The notes under the pieces are model-generated. The model searched no databases and had not been told where the DNA came from. It was given only the letters and a program-made list of their open reading frames with translations. A program made the position numbers and the translations under genes. 50,844 nucleotides of DNA. Origin: Clostridia bacterium. Lineage in GTDB: Bacteria; Bacillota; Clostridia; Oscillospirales; Acutalibacteraceae. The stretch lies in the NCBI GenBank assembly GCA_024404095.1, contig JAKSQO010000020.1, positions 1 through 50,844 on the forward strand. Reading direction: 5' to 3'. This document shows positions 37,095-46,611 of the stretch, one piece after another. Numbering within the stretch: the first letter of the stretch is position 1; every line of letters begins with the position of its first letter.

Positions 37095-38720
37095 TTATCT
37101 GTTTCTTAAAATTTTAAGGGTTGTTGTTTTCGGAAATTCCGTTTTGCGGAACTTAACCTTTGTTATCTGCTTGAACGCAGGTGTTTTTCTGTTCAGCTCA
37201 CGAACATAGTTTCTGAGCTGTTTTTCACCGTCGGGAACGGTTTCATCAAGATAAAACTCGCCCGTAATCTGTCCGTCCTCTTCGTAAACAAGAACCTCTT
37301 TGACCATATCTACCGCCGCAAACTTGTCCTCAAGCTCCTCGGGAGAAACATTCTTTCCGTTTGAGAGAACGATAAGATTTTTCTTTCTTCCACGGAAGAA
37401 AAGGAAGCCGTCCTTGTCAAAATAGCCGTAGTCGCCTGTTCTGTACCAGCCGTTGTCAAAGGTTTCCGCTGTTGCTTCGGGATCGTTATAATAGCCAATC
37501 ATCACGTTTGAGCCGCGGACATAAACCTCGCCGACACCGTCCTCGTCAGGATTGTTTATCTTAACCTCGTTGCAGTCAAGCGGCTTACCTGCGCTGCCGA
37601 ATTTAAAATTGTCAAGTCGGTTGCAGGTGACTGTCGGTGAACATTCCGTTGCACCGTAGCCATTGATAACCTGAATACCTAAATCGTAAAGACCTTTTTC
37701 GTATTTTACATCAAGATACGCACCGCCGCAGATGATAACCTCCAGCTCGCCGCCGAGATTGTCGATAACCTCTTTGAAAAGCTTGCGTCTGACATCAATG
37801 CCGACCTTCATAAGCGCGTTGCTTATCTTAAGACCTGTTTTGAGCTTCTTTTCCTTGCCCTCTTTTTTAGCGGTAAACCAAATCTTTTTGTATATCGTTT
37901 CAACCGCCATGGGAACAGCGGTAAAATTCTGCGGACTGTAAGTCTTTATATCCTTCGGCAAGTCCTTAAGGCTCTTGCAGATATATCCCCACTCAATAAG
38001 GAGCGGACTTGCAAGCAACGCACTTGCCCATGAAAGTGTGTGGTGGAACGGAAGGAACGCAATTGCCTGACTTGCCGTCATCGCACGGCAGGTTGCAATT
38101 CCGTCAGACGCAACATTTTTCTGAGTGAGCATAACACCCTTGCTTCTGCCTGTTGTGCCTGATGTGTAAACGATAAATCCGAGGTCATCGCCCCTGACAT
38201 CGTCTGTCAGATAATCGAACGCACCGTTTTCCAAGTCCTCGTGTCCCTTGGCAACAAGGCTGTCAAAATCGTTCAGACAGATATACTGCGAAATCACAAC
38301 ACCGTCTGTCGATTTCATCATATCAATAGCGGATTTAAAATCTGATGTGTAATAAATACCGTCACATCCGCTTCTTACCATTATATCGGTAAGCTCCTCG
38401 TCAGTCAGCTTCGGGTCAAGCGGAACCGCTGTCATTTTACCTGTTGCAATAGAATAAAAAGCTTCAAGCCAGTAATAGCTGTTTTCGGAAAGGATAGCAA
38501 CCTTTTTGCCCCTCAGACCGATTTTATAAAGATACTGACCAAGACCTGTTGTATCGTAAAAGCTCTGATTAAAAGTCTTTGTTTCTATCTCATTATTAAA
38601 ATTGTTGAACACAAACTGTTTCTTGTCTTTGCCGTTCTTTGCACCGTAAATTATAATCTCTTTTACGGTATCCATATCAGGGAAGGTGCCGTACTTCTTA
38701 TAGTTTACTTTGGTTTTCAT
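37095..38720 (-). CDS. AMP-dependent acyl-CoA synthetase (541 aa)
   Basis: This adenylate-forming enzyme has the AMP-binding P-loop IVYTSGTTGRSKGVML, INGYGATECSPTVTC, and GWYRTGDYGYFDKDGFLFF followed by GRKKNLIVLSNGKNV. It activates a carboxylic acid, most likely a long-chain fatty acid, as acyl-AMP and acyl-CoA. The C-terminus ends KTTTLKILRNR, similar to the second family member at 42599. No signal or membrane anchor is seen. GAGG lies before the ATG. It is a single-gene unit or precedes no partner; a beta-lactamase-fold gene lies upstream in the same direction, 118 bp away. Confidence 0.88.
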   Translation of the reverse strand: MKTKVNYKKYGTFPDMDTVKEIIIYGAKNGKDKKQFVFNNFNNEIETKTFNQSFYDTTGLGQYLYKIGLRGKKVAILSENSYYWLEAFYSIATGKMTAVPLDPKLTDEELTDIMVRSGCDGIYYTSDFKSAIDMMKSTDGVVISQYICLNDFDSLVAKGHEDLENGAFDYLTDDVRGDDLGFIVYTSGTTGRSKGVMLTQKNVASDGIATCRAMTASQAIAFLPFHHTLSWASALLASPLLIEWGYICKSLKDLPKDIKTYSPQNFTAVPMAVETIYKKIWFTAKKEGKEKKLKTGLKISNALMKVGIDVRRKLFKEVIDNLGGELEVIICGGAYLDVKYEKGLYDLGIQVINGYGATECSPTVTCNRLDNFKFGSAGKPLDCNEVKINNPDEDGVGEVYVRGSNVMIGYYNDPEATAETFDNGWYRTGDYGYFDKDGFLFFRGRKKNLIVLSNGKNVSPEELEDKFAAVDMVKEVLVYEEDGQITGEFYLDETVPDGEKQLRNYVRELNRKTPAFKQITKVKFRKTEFPKTTTLKILRNR

Positions 38721-38838
38721 CTCATAACCTCATATTTTCACAGATATTTTTATTTTATCAATTCTGCAAGCGTTTGTATACATACAAATGCGGCAAAATG
38801 TAAAAACGTCGGCAAAAATAATTGTCAACGTTTTATTG

Positions 38839-40437
38839 TTATTCAGCGAAAAAACCAATTCCGTCAGGGTTTGCATAAGCTTTGTCAAAAACAGGAATAG
38901 CGAACTTAATTACATTATAGGCAAAATCGGGAACCTTGATACCGTTGTTGAATTCAACATTGAACTTTGCAAGAGTATCAAAATCCGGTTCAACCTTTGA
39001 GCTGATTTTTACGGTTTTAGCACCGAATGTGAAGATAAGGCGTTTTATCTGTGACCTGCCTGTATGGTGGAGGAACAGCTCAAGCGTTCCGTCCTCGTTC
39101 CACGAAGCCTGTGCATCGCAGACAAATATATCCTCGCCGAGCTTCAGGTAACTGCGCTCATACTTTCCGTTCATACCTGCCTTGATTGTCTGATTGCCGC
39201 ATCCGTGCTCGGTGAAAGAAAGCTCCAGCGCATCCTCTGTAAAGTTGAACTTAAGATTGTCAAGGTCGCCTATTCTTTCGCGCCACATAAAGAATGTTGC
39301 CGCGCTGATAACGCTGAGATTTCTGAGAGATTTAACCTTAATAAGCCTGTTGCCGATTATCTTTTCCTTTGCGAGATTTCTGCTTGTCGGGCAGCGGAAG
39401 CAGGGCTTGTACTCTTTTGAATTTAAGAATTTTTTGAATTTCTCAGCCTTCGCTTCGTCAATTTCCTCTGTCGGCTCAATAAACGCTCTCGGGAAGAAAT
39501 CGTATGTGGGGTTAAGGATTATTTCATCTCTGTTTTCCTTAGCCGTCATAACAACAACCGCGTTATGCTCAGGGAACATAAATGCGTGCTGACCGTAAAG
39601 ACCTGTGAAACGGTAAACAGTCTCGCCGTCCTCAAGGTGGTCAACCCATGTCTGATAGCCGTACTCGGAATCCTTTGAATAAATCGGATAGAGCTTATCT
39701 GTATGAGGATAAACGCTTCTGTTTATCCAATCCTCAGAAATAATTCGCTTACCTTCATAAACGCCCTTGTTCATAAACATAATTGCAATTTTTGAGATAT
39801 CCTCTGCACTCAGCTTAAGTCCCCAACCGCCTGCGTCAATGTCATCGTGGTTTTTATCCCACTGCGGAACAGGAATGTTGAGAGGCTCAAAAAGTCTGGG
39901 AGTCAGGAACTCCGTCATTGTCATGCCTGTCTCCTTCTGAAGAATCCATGAAAGCAGAAATGCGTTTTCGCTTATGTATTTCCAGCCTGTGCCGGGTCTG
40001 AATTTGAACGGACAGGCAAGGAAATCTTCAAGCCAGTCGCCCTTTTCCTTATTGTCAAGAACGCTTGTAACCTTGCCGACCTTCATCGCAATAACGTGAT
40101 GAAGGTTAAGTTCCTCGGCATATTCTCTCTGCTTTCCGCTGAGCTTCAGAAGCTTGTCCGGGAAATATTTCGGATAAATTCTTGTGTTGAGGTCAAGAAT
40201 TCCCTCCTCAACCGCAAAACCGATTGCAAGAGCGGTTATGCTCTTTGAAAGTGAAAACAGCTCGTGCGGTATCTCCGCCTCGTTCGGCTTCCAATGACAT
40301 TCACATGCAACCTTGCCGTCACGTATAACCATAATACTGTCAATGCGTGTCTTGTTGATTTCAAGGAAATCTATCCATGCTTTAACAACCTTTGAATCCA
40401 CACCCACCTGTTCGGGATATTTAATTCTTTCCAGCAT
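38839..40437 (-). CDS. beta-lactamase-fold serine hydrolase (532 aa)
   Basis: This is a class C-type serine hydrolase with the nucleophile in LFSLSKSITALAIG (SxxK) and GWKYISENAFLLSWILQ at the Tyr-x-Asn position (YIS-N type). WGLKLSAEDISKIAIM follows as in the family. Residues after about 350 form a beta-rich C-terminal domain (LIKVKSLRNLSVISAATFF). No signal peptide is seen, so a cytoplasmic esterase or D-amino-acid peptidase is likely. GGAG precedes the ATG. A DUF4091 gene lies 28 bp upstream in the same direction, so the two are likely cotranscribed and may act on the same glycoconjugate. Confidence 0.8.
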   Translation of the reverse strand: MLERIKYPEQVGVDSKVVKAWIDFLEINKTRIDSIMVIRDGKVACECHWKPNEAEIPHELFSLSKSITALAIGFAVEEGILDLNTRIYPKYFPDKLLKLSGKQREYAEELNLHHVIAMKVGKVTSVLDNKEKGDWLEDFLACPFKFRPGTGWKYISENAFLLSWILQKETGMTMTEFLTPRLFEPLNIPVPQWDKNHDDIDAGGWGLKLSAEDISKIAIMFMNKGVYEGKRIISEDWINRSVYPHTDKLYPIYSKDSEYGYQTWVDHLEDGETVYRFTGLYGQHAFMFPEHNAVVVMTAKENRDEIILNPTYDFFPRAFIEPTEEIDEAKAEKFKKFLNSKEYKPCFRCPTSRNLAKEKIIGNRLIKVKSLRNLSVISAATFFMWRERIGDLDNLKFNFTEDALELSFTEHGCGNQTIKAGMNGKYERSYLKLGEDIFVCDAQASWNEDGTLELFLHHTGRSQIKRLIFTFGAKTVKISSKVEPDFDTLAKFNVEFNNGIKVPDFAYNVIKFAIPVFDKAYANPDGIGFFAE

Positions 40438-40465
40438 ATTTCTTCTCCTTCATTTTACTGTGTTT

Positions 40466-42079
40466 TTATATATTTATTTCAATCATATCGTTTACGAAGC
40501 CTCTGATTTCATTCATCTTATCCTCTCCGCGCGGATAATCCTCGAATGTGATAGCTCCGAATTTCTTTTCAAGCTCGGCAACAAGCTTTTCTCTGCCGAC
40601 GAGCTTTTCAGCTAACTGCATAGCTCTCATATCCTGCAAGCCCTCATAGAAAACAACGCTTCTGATTGACTCAATCGCTGAATCATTGTAGGGATAAACC
40701 GAGAACGAGTCGCCCGACGGGAATGTTCCCTCCGCATCCGTAACAAGGTACGGATTTATGTGGCGGATTGAATGATGAGCATTATAGAAGTTGTAGCCCC
40801 ACTGTAAAAAGCCCTCCATCTCATACAGATAAAGCTGAACGCCTATAATCCTTGTACGTGCAAGCGGCATTGAGAAAAACCTGTTGCTGACCTTTTCTCT
40901 CTGACCGCAACAGTAATATGTCCAATGGTGCTCATATCCGTTCTTTACAAATTCCTCTGCGCTGTTTGTGCATGGAATCGGAAAATCAACAATACCGCTT
41001 TTATACAATTCATATTCTGACAGCGCGTCAATAATCGGGAAATCCTTAAGAATATCCTTAACAATATTCTTCGCCGCGCCGTAAGATTCAATCTGCTCCG
41101 CCGAAGGCTCATCGGAAATATGAAAGAATGTAACATCCTCAATATTTTCCTCTTTGATAACCTTAATCAGCTCGGGCAGGAATACGTTAAGAAACGCAGC
41201 ATACTCGTCAGATGTAGCCTTAGTTTCCCAGCCAAACAGCTTTTTACCGTCGGCAATAATTTTCGGCGCCGCAACTGCTCCCCACTGTGAGAACAGATGC
41301 GCCATTTCAAAATATTTCAAACCGCAGTCCTTTGCAAGATGTATCCAACGGCGCAGCTTGTCAAAATTAAAGCTGTAACCGCCGTCAGCCGTGCTGACAT
41401 CGACAAGCTGAACGGTTGTTCGCTCTCCGCCGACTTTTGTATCGAGCGGCGGCGTAAAAATCGGAGTAAGTATCATATTGATACCCGTTCTTGCTGCCGT
41501 TCTCATAAAGCTTTCAAGTATTTTCCAGTAACGCTCGGAAAAAACAGGCTCGTTAAAATAGTCGGCAATACAATCTGCGTGGAACCAGTTGGTATATATA
41601 AGGCTCTGCTCCGGAAGCACAGCATTCATAACCTCAACGGTAAATGTCTTTGAGGTGCTGAATTCCTCAGCTGTAATGCTTACTTCAATATCGTACTTAC
41701 CTGCCGCTATGTCGGCTGGGATGTCAGCTGTAATCCAGAGTGAATACCAGTTCTGCTTTTTGATTGCAAGACAGCCGTTCTCAACAGGGAACAGCACGTC
41801 GGGGAAAAGTCCCGGCTCTGTGCGCTCATAATAGTCATCATGCTCTTCCCAGATGGGAATTTCCGAAGGTACATTGCCGACAAAGCTGACTTTAACATAA
41901 TCTGCAATATCAGACTTCACGCTGACCTGAGCCTCAATAACCGTATCGCTTTTATATGCAAGCTGATAGGAAATGCGCTCACCCTTAAGCACCTTTCCGC
42001 CGTTTATTTCGTTCATTACACATTTTCCGTCAAGAAAAATACGTTCAAGAGAAGAAACCTGTTTAATTTCAAGTTCCAT
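40466..42079 (-). CDS. DUF4091 glycoside-hydrolase-like protein (537 aa)
   Basis: The N-terminal 150 residues are beta-sandwich-like (KVLKGERISYQLAYKS...). The central part is barrel-like, with NWFHADCIADYF, NMILTPIFTPPLD, CGLKYFEMAHLFSQWG and VTFFHISDEPSAEQ. The C-terminal part FYEGLQDMRAMQLAEKLV is the DUF4091 signature. The conserved acidic residues in ISDEPS and FYEGLQD may be catalytic, but the family's activity is not known to me. There is no signal peptide, so it probably acts on imported sugars. GGAGG precedes the ATG. It shares direction and short spacing with the beta-lactamase-fold gene downstream. Confidence 0.78.
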   Translation of the reverse strand: MELEIKQVSSLERIFLDGKCVMNEINGGKVLKGERISYQLAYKSDTVIEAQVSVKSDIADYVKVSFVGNVPSEIPIWEEHDDYYERTEPGLFPDVLFPVENGCLAIKKQNWYSLWITADIPADIAAGKYDIEVSITAEEFSTSKTFTVEVMNAVLPEQSLIYTNWFHADCIADYFNEPVFSERYWKILESFMRTAARTGINMILTPIFTPPLDTKVGGERTTVQLVDVSTADGGYSFNFDKLRRWIHLAKDCGLKYFEMAHLFSQWGAVAAPKIIADGKKLFGWETKATSDEYAAFLNVFLPELIKVIKEENIEDVTFFHISDEPSAEQIESYGAAKNIVKDILKDFPIIDALSEYELYKSGIVDFPIPCTNSAEEFVKNGYEHHWTYYCCGQREKVSNRFFSMPLARTRIIGVQLYLYEMEGFLQWGYNFYNAHHSIRHINPYLVTDAEGTFPSGDSFSVYPYNDSAIESIRSVVFYEGLQDMRAMQLAEKLVGREKLVAELEKKFGAITFEDYPRGEDKMNEIRGFVNDMIEINI

Positions 42080-42157
42080 ATTTACGCCTCCCGAATTTCA
42101 GTCAGATAATTTTAACATAATATGGCAAGAATGTAAATATGTATAAAAAATAATCCC

Positions 42158-42553
42158 TCAGCTGACCGCAATTATTCCTCCGATAGACCCGGCAACAAGC
42201 AAAACTCCGCAGAGAATCCACCCGATAACACCCACTCCGCCGTGAGAAACAAGCATTGAAACACACGCCGTTATCAGATACATCGGCAGCACACTCAGCG
42301 CACCGGTAAGGAATCCTTTTTTACGCACAGGCTTTACCGCAAGATATCCGCAAATAAAGCCCGAAGCTGCACCGATTGCAAGCATAAAGAACTTATACGA
42401 TTCCCGGGACGAATCATTTTTAAGACAGATAAATGACGTCAGAGCCGTAAGCGCAAAAAATAGTGCTGTTCCTACAACCGAGCCGATAAGAGCTTTAATG
42501 ATTATTGTTTTTAAGTTGGCTTCTGCCTTTGGTTTTCTCTTTTTTACGGGCAT
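42158..42553 (-). CDS. four-helix membrane protein, TIGR04086-like (131 aa)
   Basis: Four hydrophobic segments are visible: about 19-40 (IIKALIGSVVGTALFFALTA), 55-73, 80-100 and 108-130. The N-terminus is basic (MPVKKRKPKAE). This size and layout match the clostridial TIGR04086 family of unknown function. Its ribosome site GAGGAGGG forms the right arm of a perfect 8-bp hairpin that also looks like the terminator of the upstream acyl-CoA synthetase, so it may be made only by special regulation. No functional motif is visible. Confidence 0.65.
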   Translation of the reverse strand: MPVKKRKPKAEANLKTIIIKALIGSVVGTALFFALTALTSFICLKNDSSRESYKFFMLAIGAASGFICGYLAVKPVRKKGFLTGALSVLPMYLITACVSMLVSHGGVGVIGWILCGVLLVAGSIGGIIAVS

Positions 42554-42559
42554 AAAAAT

Positions 42560-42587
42560 CCCTCCTCGTTTAAATTTATGAGGAGGG
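42560..42587 (-). promoter_or_regulatory. hairpin acting as both terminator and ribosome-site cover
   Basis: On the minus strand, CCCTCCTC and GAGGAGGG (42580-42587 and 42560-42567) form a perfect 8-bp stem around a 12-nt AT loop. ATTTTTATG then follows. It lies 11 nt after the synthetase stop, has a T run like a terminator, and its right arm is the ribosome site of the next gene. Confidence 0.6.
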
Positions 42588-42598
42588 AAAAATTATTA

Positions 42599-44299
42599 TT
42601 ACTGATTTCGTTTGATTTTTGATGTCGTTGTTTTCTGAAATTCTTTATTGACAATTTCAAATTTCTTTATCATTTTATAGCTTACAACCTTTGAGTTAAC
42701 GCTGCGTACCGCATCAGAAACCGCCTTGGAAATCTCCTTTTCGCCGACATTTCTGTTGCTGTTCATTGCGGAAACAGCCGCTGAATCGGGGAAAATACGG
42801 GCATATACAATAGTTGCGCCCTTTTCATCCTCAACACCCGAAACTATACATTCCTTAACAGCCTGCTCCTTTACAAGCAACGCTTCAAGCTCTTCGGGAT
42901 AGACATTTTTGCCGTTGCGTGTTACGATAACGCTCTTGCTTCGTCCGCAGATATAGTAAAATCCGTCCTTATCCGCACGTGCGAGGTCACCCGTATGGAA
43001 CCAGCCCTCATCGTCAAAGCAGGCTTTTGTCGCCTCTTCGTTTTTATAGTAGCCGAGCATTACCATTGGTCCCTTGACACAGATTTCACCGACACCGTTT
43101 TCATCGCGGTTATCAAGCCTTGCCTCAACATCGGGTATCGCTTTGCCGATTGAATCGTGCTTGCTGTCCTTGTCACCGTTACAGATTACAATAGGCGAAC
43201 ACTCGGTCAGACCGTAGCCCTGAAACGTCTTAATACCGTACTTATTCAGGTTGCGGATAATTACAGGGTCAATCGCCGCCGCGCCTGAAATAATCAGACG
43301 GATTTCGCCGCCGAACGCTTCACGAATCTTTGCAAAGAAATAACCGTTTGCGTCAATACCGACAGCACCTACGGTTTTCGCGATTGCGTGACCGACATTT
43401 ACCTTAAACGATGCCGCCTTTTCCTTTTCCATTGCCTTCTGAATTCTGTGATAGAATTTTTCAAGCATAAGCGGAACAACAATAAGGATATGCGGTTTAA
43501 ACTCCTGCAAATTTCTGGTTATATACCTCAGACCCTCGCTGAAGCAGATTGTAACACCGCCGTAAACACAGCAAAGGAATGTAACCGTACATTCATAGGT
43601 GTGATGAAGCGGAAGCACCGACAGTATTCGCTCGCCGTGGTTGATTTTTACAATACCCATAATTGAGCGGATATCTGAACAAATGTTATTTGCGCTGAGC
43701 ATAACCGCCTTCGACATTCCCGTTGTGCCCGAGGTAAACAGCAGAACAGTCAGCTCATTGTCAGATATTTCTTTATTGAGGTATTCCATATGACCGTCAG
43801 CAATGAGTGCCTCACCCTCTTCGACAAGTCTGTCGAACGAGATGATTCCGTCCTCATCCTGCTTAACGTCCATACCAATCAGTACAAGTCCGTCAGGCAG
43901 CTCATCACGGTGTTCAAGAAGCTTTTCGCCGAATTTCTTATCAAAAATAACAGCCTTTGCTTCTGACACCTCGAGTATACTTTTTATATCTTCAAACGGA
44001 AGCTCCTTGTCCGTCGGCACGGCAACACCTGCACCGCACACCACCGACATATAGCTCAGACACCATTTATAGCTGTTAGCTCCCGCAATTGCAATGCGTT
44101 CACCCTCGAGTCCAAGCTCGATTAGTGAAGTACCGAGCGAATTGACATGGGTGTAAAACCTTTTGTAGCTTACATCCCTTATCTGACCGATACTGTTTTT
44201 ATATCTGAAAGCAGGGTCGTGTCCGTAAAGTGTAACGCTCTGTAAAAGCATTTCACGAAAATTATTAAATTCTCTTACCTTGTATTTTGGTCGGTTCAT
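42599..44299 (-). CDS. AMP-dependent acyl-CoA synthetase (566 aa)
   Basis: The AMP-binding motif is VLLFTSGTTGMSKAVMLSAN, followed by FQGYGLTECSPIVIC, GWFHTGDLARADKDGFYYI and GRSKSVIVTRNGKNVYPEE. It is a long-chain fatty acyl-CoA synthetase-like enzyme, related to the one at 37095, ending KTTTSKIKRNQ. The ATG at 44299 is preferred over one 36 nt upstream, because AAGGCGG lies just before it and the longer form would overlap the aminotransferase gene. It follows that gene by 11 nt, so they share a transcript. Why a fatty-acid activator is paired with an aspartate-type aminotransferase is not evident. Confidence 0.87.
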   Translation of the reverse strand: MNRPKYKVREFNNFREMLLQSVTLYGHDPAFRYKNSIGQIRDVSYKRFYTHVNSLGTSLIELGLEGERIAIAGANSYKWCLSYMSVVCGAGVAVPTDKELPFEDIKSILEVSEAKAVIFDKKFGEKLLEHRDELPDGLVLIGMDVKQDEDGIISFDRLVEEGEALIADGHMEYLNKEISDNELTVLLFTSGTTGMSKAVMLSANNICSDIRSIMGIVKINHGERILSVLPLHHTYECTVTFLCCVYGGVTICFSEGLRYITRNLQEFKPHILIVVPLMLEKFYHRIQKAMEKEKAASFKVNVGHAIAKTVGAVGIDANGYFFAKIREAFGGEIRLIISGAAAIDPVIIRNLNKYGIKTFQGYGLTECSPIVICNGDKDSKHDSIGKAIPDVEARLDNRDENGVGEICVKGPMVMLGYYKNEEATKACFDDEGWFHTGDLARADKDGFYYICGRSKSVIVTRNGKNVYPEELEALLVKEQAVKECIVSGVEDEKGATIVYARIFPDSAAVSAMNSNRNVGEKEISKAVSDAVRSVNSKVVSYKMIKKFEIVNKEFQKTTTSKIKRNQ

Positions 44300-44310
44300 T
44301 TTTATCCGCC

Positions 44311-45585
44311 TTACTTTGTCAGTAGTTTTTCGCAAGCGGCAAGCTTAACACAGATACACAGAAGCTCTACTGCCTTTTCAAGCTCCTCAACATCGGGGAA
44401 CGAGGGAGCGATTCGAATATTGCTGTCGTCGGGGTCAATTCCGTACGGATAGGTTGCGCCGACAGTTGTGAGCGTAAGTCCCGCGTCCTTGCAGAGCTGA
44501 CCGACACGCTTTGCACAGCCGTTCATTACATAAAGGCTTACAAAGTAGCCGCCGTTTGGATTTTTCCATCGTGCAATACCTGTTCCATCGAAAGCCTTGC
44601 TGAAGCCGTTGGTAACTGTCTCAAACTTCGGTCTGAGGATTTCAGCGTGCTTTTTCATCTGAGCCTTAATGCCGTCAAGGTTCTTGAAATATCTTACGTG
44701 ACGAAGCTGATTAACCTTGTCATGTGAAATAATCTGAATTGTCATTCTGTCAAGGATTGCCTTTATATTTGCATCAGAAGCCGCAACAGCGGAAATACCC
44801 GCACCTGCAAAGCTGATTTTTGACGTTGAGCAGACCTCGATAAACATATCCTCACTGCCCTGTTTCTTTGCCTCATCAAAGATGTTGAGCAGTTCGTCGG
44901 GAGTATCGTTGATATCGTGAATGATATATGCGTTATCCCAGATTACTCTGAAATCCTCTGCCGCAGGCTTAAGAGCCGCAAAACGGCGTACAACCTCATC
45001 CGAGAATGTGATTCCGTCGGGATTTGAATACTTCGGAACGCAGAAAAGACCCTTTACAGACTTATCTTTTACATATTCCTCGATACTATCCATATCGGGA
45101 CCGTCATCATTCATTTTAATATTTATCATTTCAATTCCGAAATGCTTAAGAATTCCGAAATGTCTGTCATATCCGGGTGCAGGGCAAAGAAACTTGATAT
45201 TTCCCTGTTTCATCCACGGTTCTCCACCGCAGCCGAAAATCATACACTGAGCGATATAGTCGTACATTATTGTAAGACTCGCCGCACCGCAGACAACAAC
45301 ATTTTTGCTGTCAACACCCATAAGGTCGGCAAAAAGCTGTCTGCACTCGGGAATTCCAGGCAGACCGCCGTAATTTCTTGTTTCCATTCCGTCTGATGCC
45401 TTCATATCGCTCGAAGAGCTGAGCACATCAAGCATACCGTTAGCAAGGTCAAGCTGTGCCTTGTTCGGCTTGCCGCGTGACATATCAAGCTTAGGACCCT
45501 TGGACTTGAATGCTTCATATTCAGCTTCAAGCTCCGACTTCATTTTTTTCAGTTCGTCTTCTGACATTTCACAGAACTGTTTCAT
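44311..45585 (-). CDS. aspartate-type aminotransferase, PF12897-like (424 aa)
   Basis: This fold-type I PLP enzyme starts MKQFCEMSEDELKKMKSELE and has KLDMSRGKPNKAQLDLANG, RNYGGLPGIPECRQLFADLM, and STSKISFAGAGISAVAAS with the PLP Lys. The combination matches the clade of aspartate aminotransferases that is distinct from classic AspC. It should move the amino group between aspartate and 2-oxoglutarate. Upstream frames extend the ORF far 5', but the ATG at 45585 has GGAGG 8 nt before it, so it is chosen. It lies after the terminator of the hydrolase gene and before the acyl-CoA synthetase. Confidence 0.85.
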   Translation of the reverse strand: MKQFCEMSEDELKKMKSELEAEYEAFKSKGPKLDMSRGKPNKAQLDLANGMLDVLSSSSDMKASDGMETRNYGGLPGIPECRQLFADLMGVDSKNVVVCGAASLTIMYDYIAQCMIFGCGGEPWMKQGNIKFLCPAPGYDRHFGILKHFGIEMINIKMNDDGPDMDSIEEYVKDKSVKGLFCVPKYSNPDGITFSDEVVRRFAALKPAAEDFRVIWDNAYIIHDINDTPDELLNIFDEAKKQGSEDMFIEVCSTSKISFAGAGISAVAASDANIKAILDRMTIQIISHDKVNQLRHVRYFKNLDGIKAQMKKHAEILRPKFETVTNGFSKAFDGTGIARWKNPNGGYFVSLYVMNGCAKRVGQLCKDAGLTLTTVGATYPYGIDPDDSNIRIAPSFPDVEELEKAVELLCICVKLAACEKLLTK

Positions 45586-45600
45586 TGTATATTCCTCCAA

Positions 45601-45629
45601 AACTAAACGGGGCACGGAACCGTGCCCCG
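45601..45629 (-). terminator. terminator after the alpha/beta hydrolase gene
   Basis: CGGGGCACGG (45608-45617) and CCGTGCCCCG (45620-45629) form a perfect 10-bp stem with a 2-nt gap. On the minus strand it is followed by TTTAGTTTT. Confidence 0.85.
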
Positions 45630-45634
45630 GCTGA

Positions 45635-46594
45635 TTATGCTGTAACCGTTTCAGCTTCTTTATCCATGTGCTTTCTGATAAAGTCCTTAACCTTCTGCTC
45701 ATACTCTTCCTTGGCATTATAATAGCTGAAAGCGTGAACAGTATTCGGCACCCACATAAAGTCCTTCTCGACAGGACAAGCGTCATAAAGCATCTTGCCG
45801 TACTTAAAGGGCACAAATGTGTCCTCTTCACCGTGGATAAAGAGTATCGGATTCTTTGCTTTATCCATATTTTTAAGCGAATTGCTCTCACTGAAAAAGT
45901 ATCCTGCGTTTATTTTGCTGAAAATACTTCCGAGATATACAATCGGCTTGCATTTGAATCCGATCATGCCCTTAAGTGTATTGTTCATAACGTCAACTGC
46001 ACTGATAAATCCGCAGTCTTCAATAATAAGCTTAACCTGATCCGGCGGTGACATCTCGTTGCAGTTCATTACAGTTGCGGCACCCATAGAGATACCGTGA
46101 AGAATGATTTCAATGCCCTCGCCAAAGCGGTTGATAAGATAGTCAACCCAGAGAAGAATGTTCTTCGCATCCTTTGAGCCGAAGCAGGCATAGTCGCCCT
46201 CACTTCTGCCGTGACCCGTGAGGTCAGGAAGAAGATAGTTGTATCCCATTGTTTCGTGATAGAACGGGAACATATGGCTGAACTCGTCAGGTCCGTTACA
46301 GCGGTATCCGTGAACACAGATAACAAAACGCTTGGAATCGGCAGGAACAAACCACGCCTTCATTGTAAGACCGTCAACGCTCTGAAGTGACAAATCCTCA
46401 GGGTTATGGTCATAAAGATACTGGTTGTTTATCTTTCTGATTTCAGCTCGCTTTTTATAAACTTCTCTTGTTTCAGGCTTCTTGGGCTTGTTGGGGTCAG
46501 GACGCTTGATTGCAAGCTCGCAGGCAAGATATCCTGTAAGAGCAGCAACGCCTGTAACGCCCATAGCAACCTTAAAGGGAGTGCTTTTTTTCAT
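45635..46594 (-). CDS. membrane-anchored alpha/beta hydrolase (319 aa)
   Basis: One N-terminal hydrophobic segment (FKVAMGVTGVAALTGYLACE, about residues 7-27) likely anchors the protein. The catalytic domain has FVICVHGYRCNGPDEF (oxyanion hole), the nucleophile elbow LHGISMGAATVM and a late FIHGEEDTFVPFKYG with the Asp. The His is probably in PNTVHAFSYY. It is an esterase or lipase-like hydrolase of unknown substrate. The gene starts 17 bp after the nrdR stop and a strong terminator follows it, so nrdR and this gene form a two-gene unit. Confidence 0.82.
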   Translation of the reverse strand: MKKSTPFKVAMGVTGVAALTGYLACELAIKRPDPNKPKKPETREVYKKRAEIRKINNQYLYDHNPEDLSLQSVDGLTMKAWFVPADSKRFVICVHGYRCNGPDEFSHMFPFYHETMGYNYLLPDLTGHGRSEGDYACFGSKDAKNILLWVDYLINRFGEGIEIILHGISMGAATVMNCNEMSPPDQVKLIIEDCGFISAVDVMNNTLKGMIGFKCKPIVYLGSIFSKINAGYFFSESNSLKNMDKAKNPILFIHGEEDTFVPFKYGKMLYDACPVEKDFMWVPNTVHAFSYYNAKEEYEQKVKDFIRKHMDKEAETVTA

Positions 46595-46611
46595 ATGTAT
46601 TTCCCCCCAAT

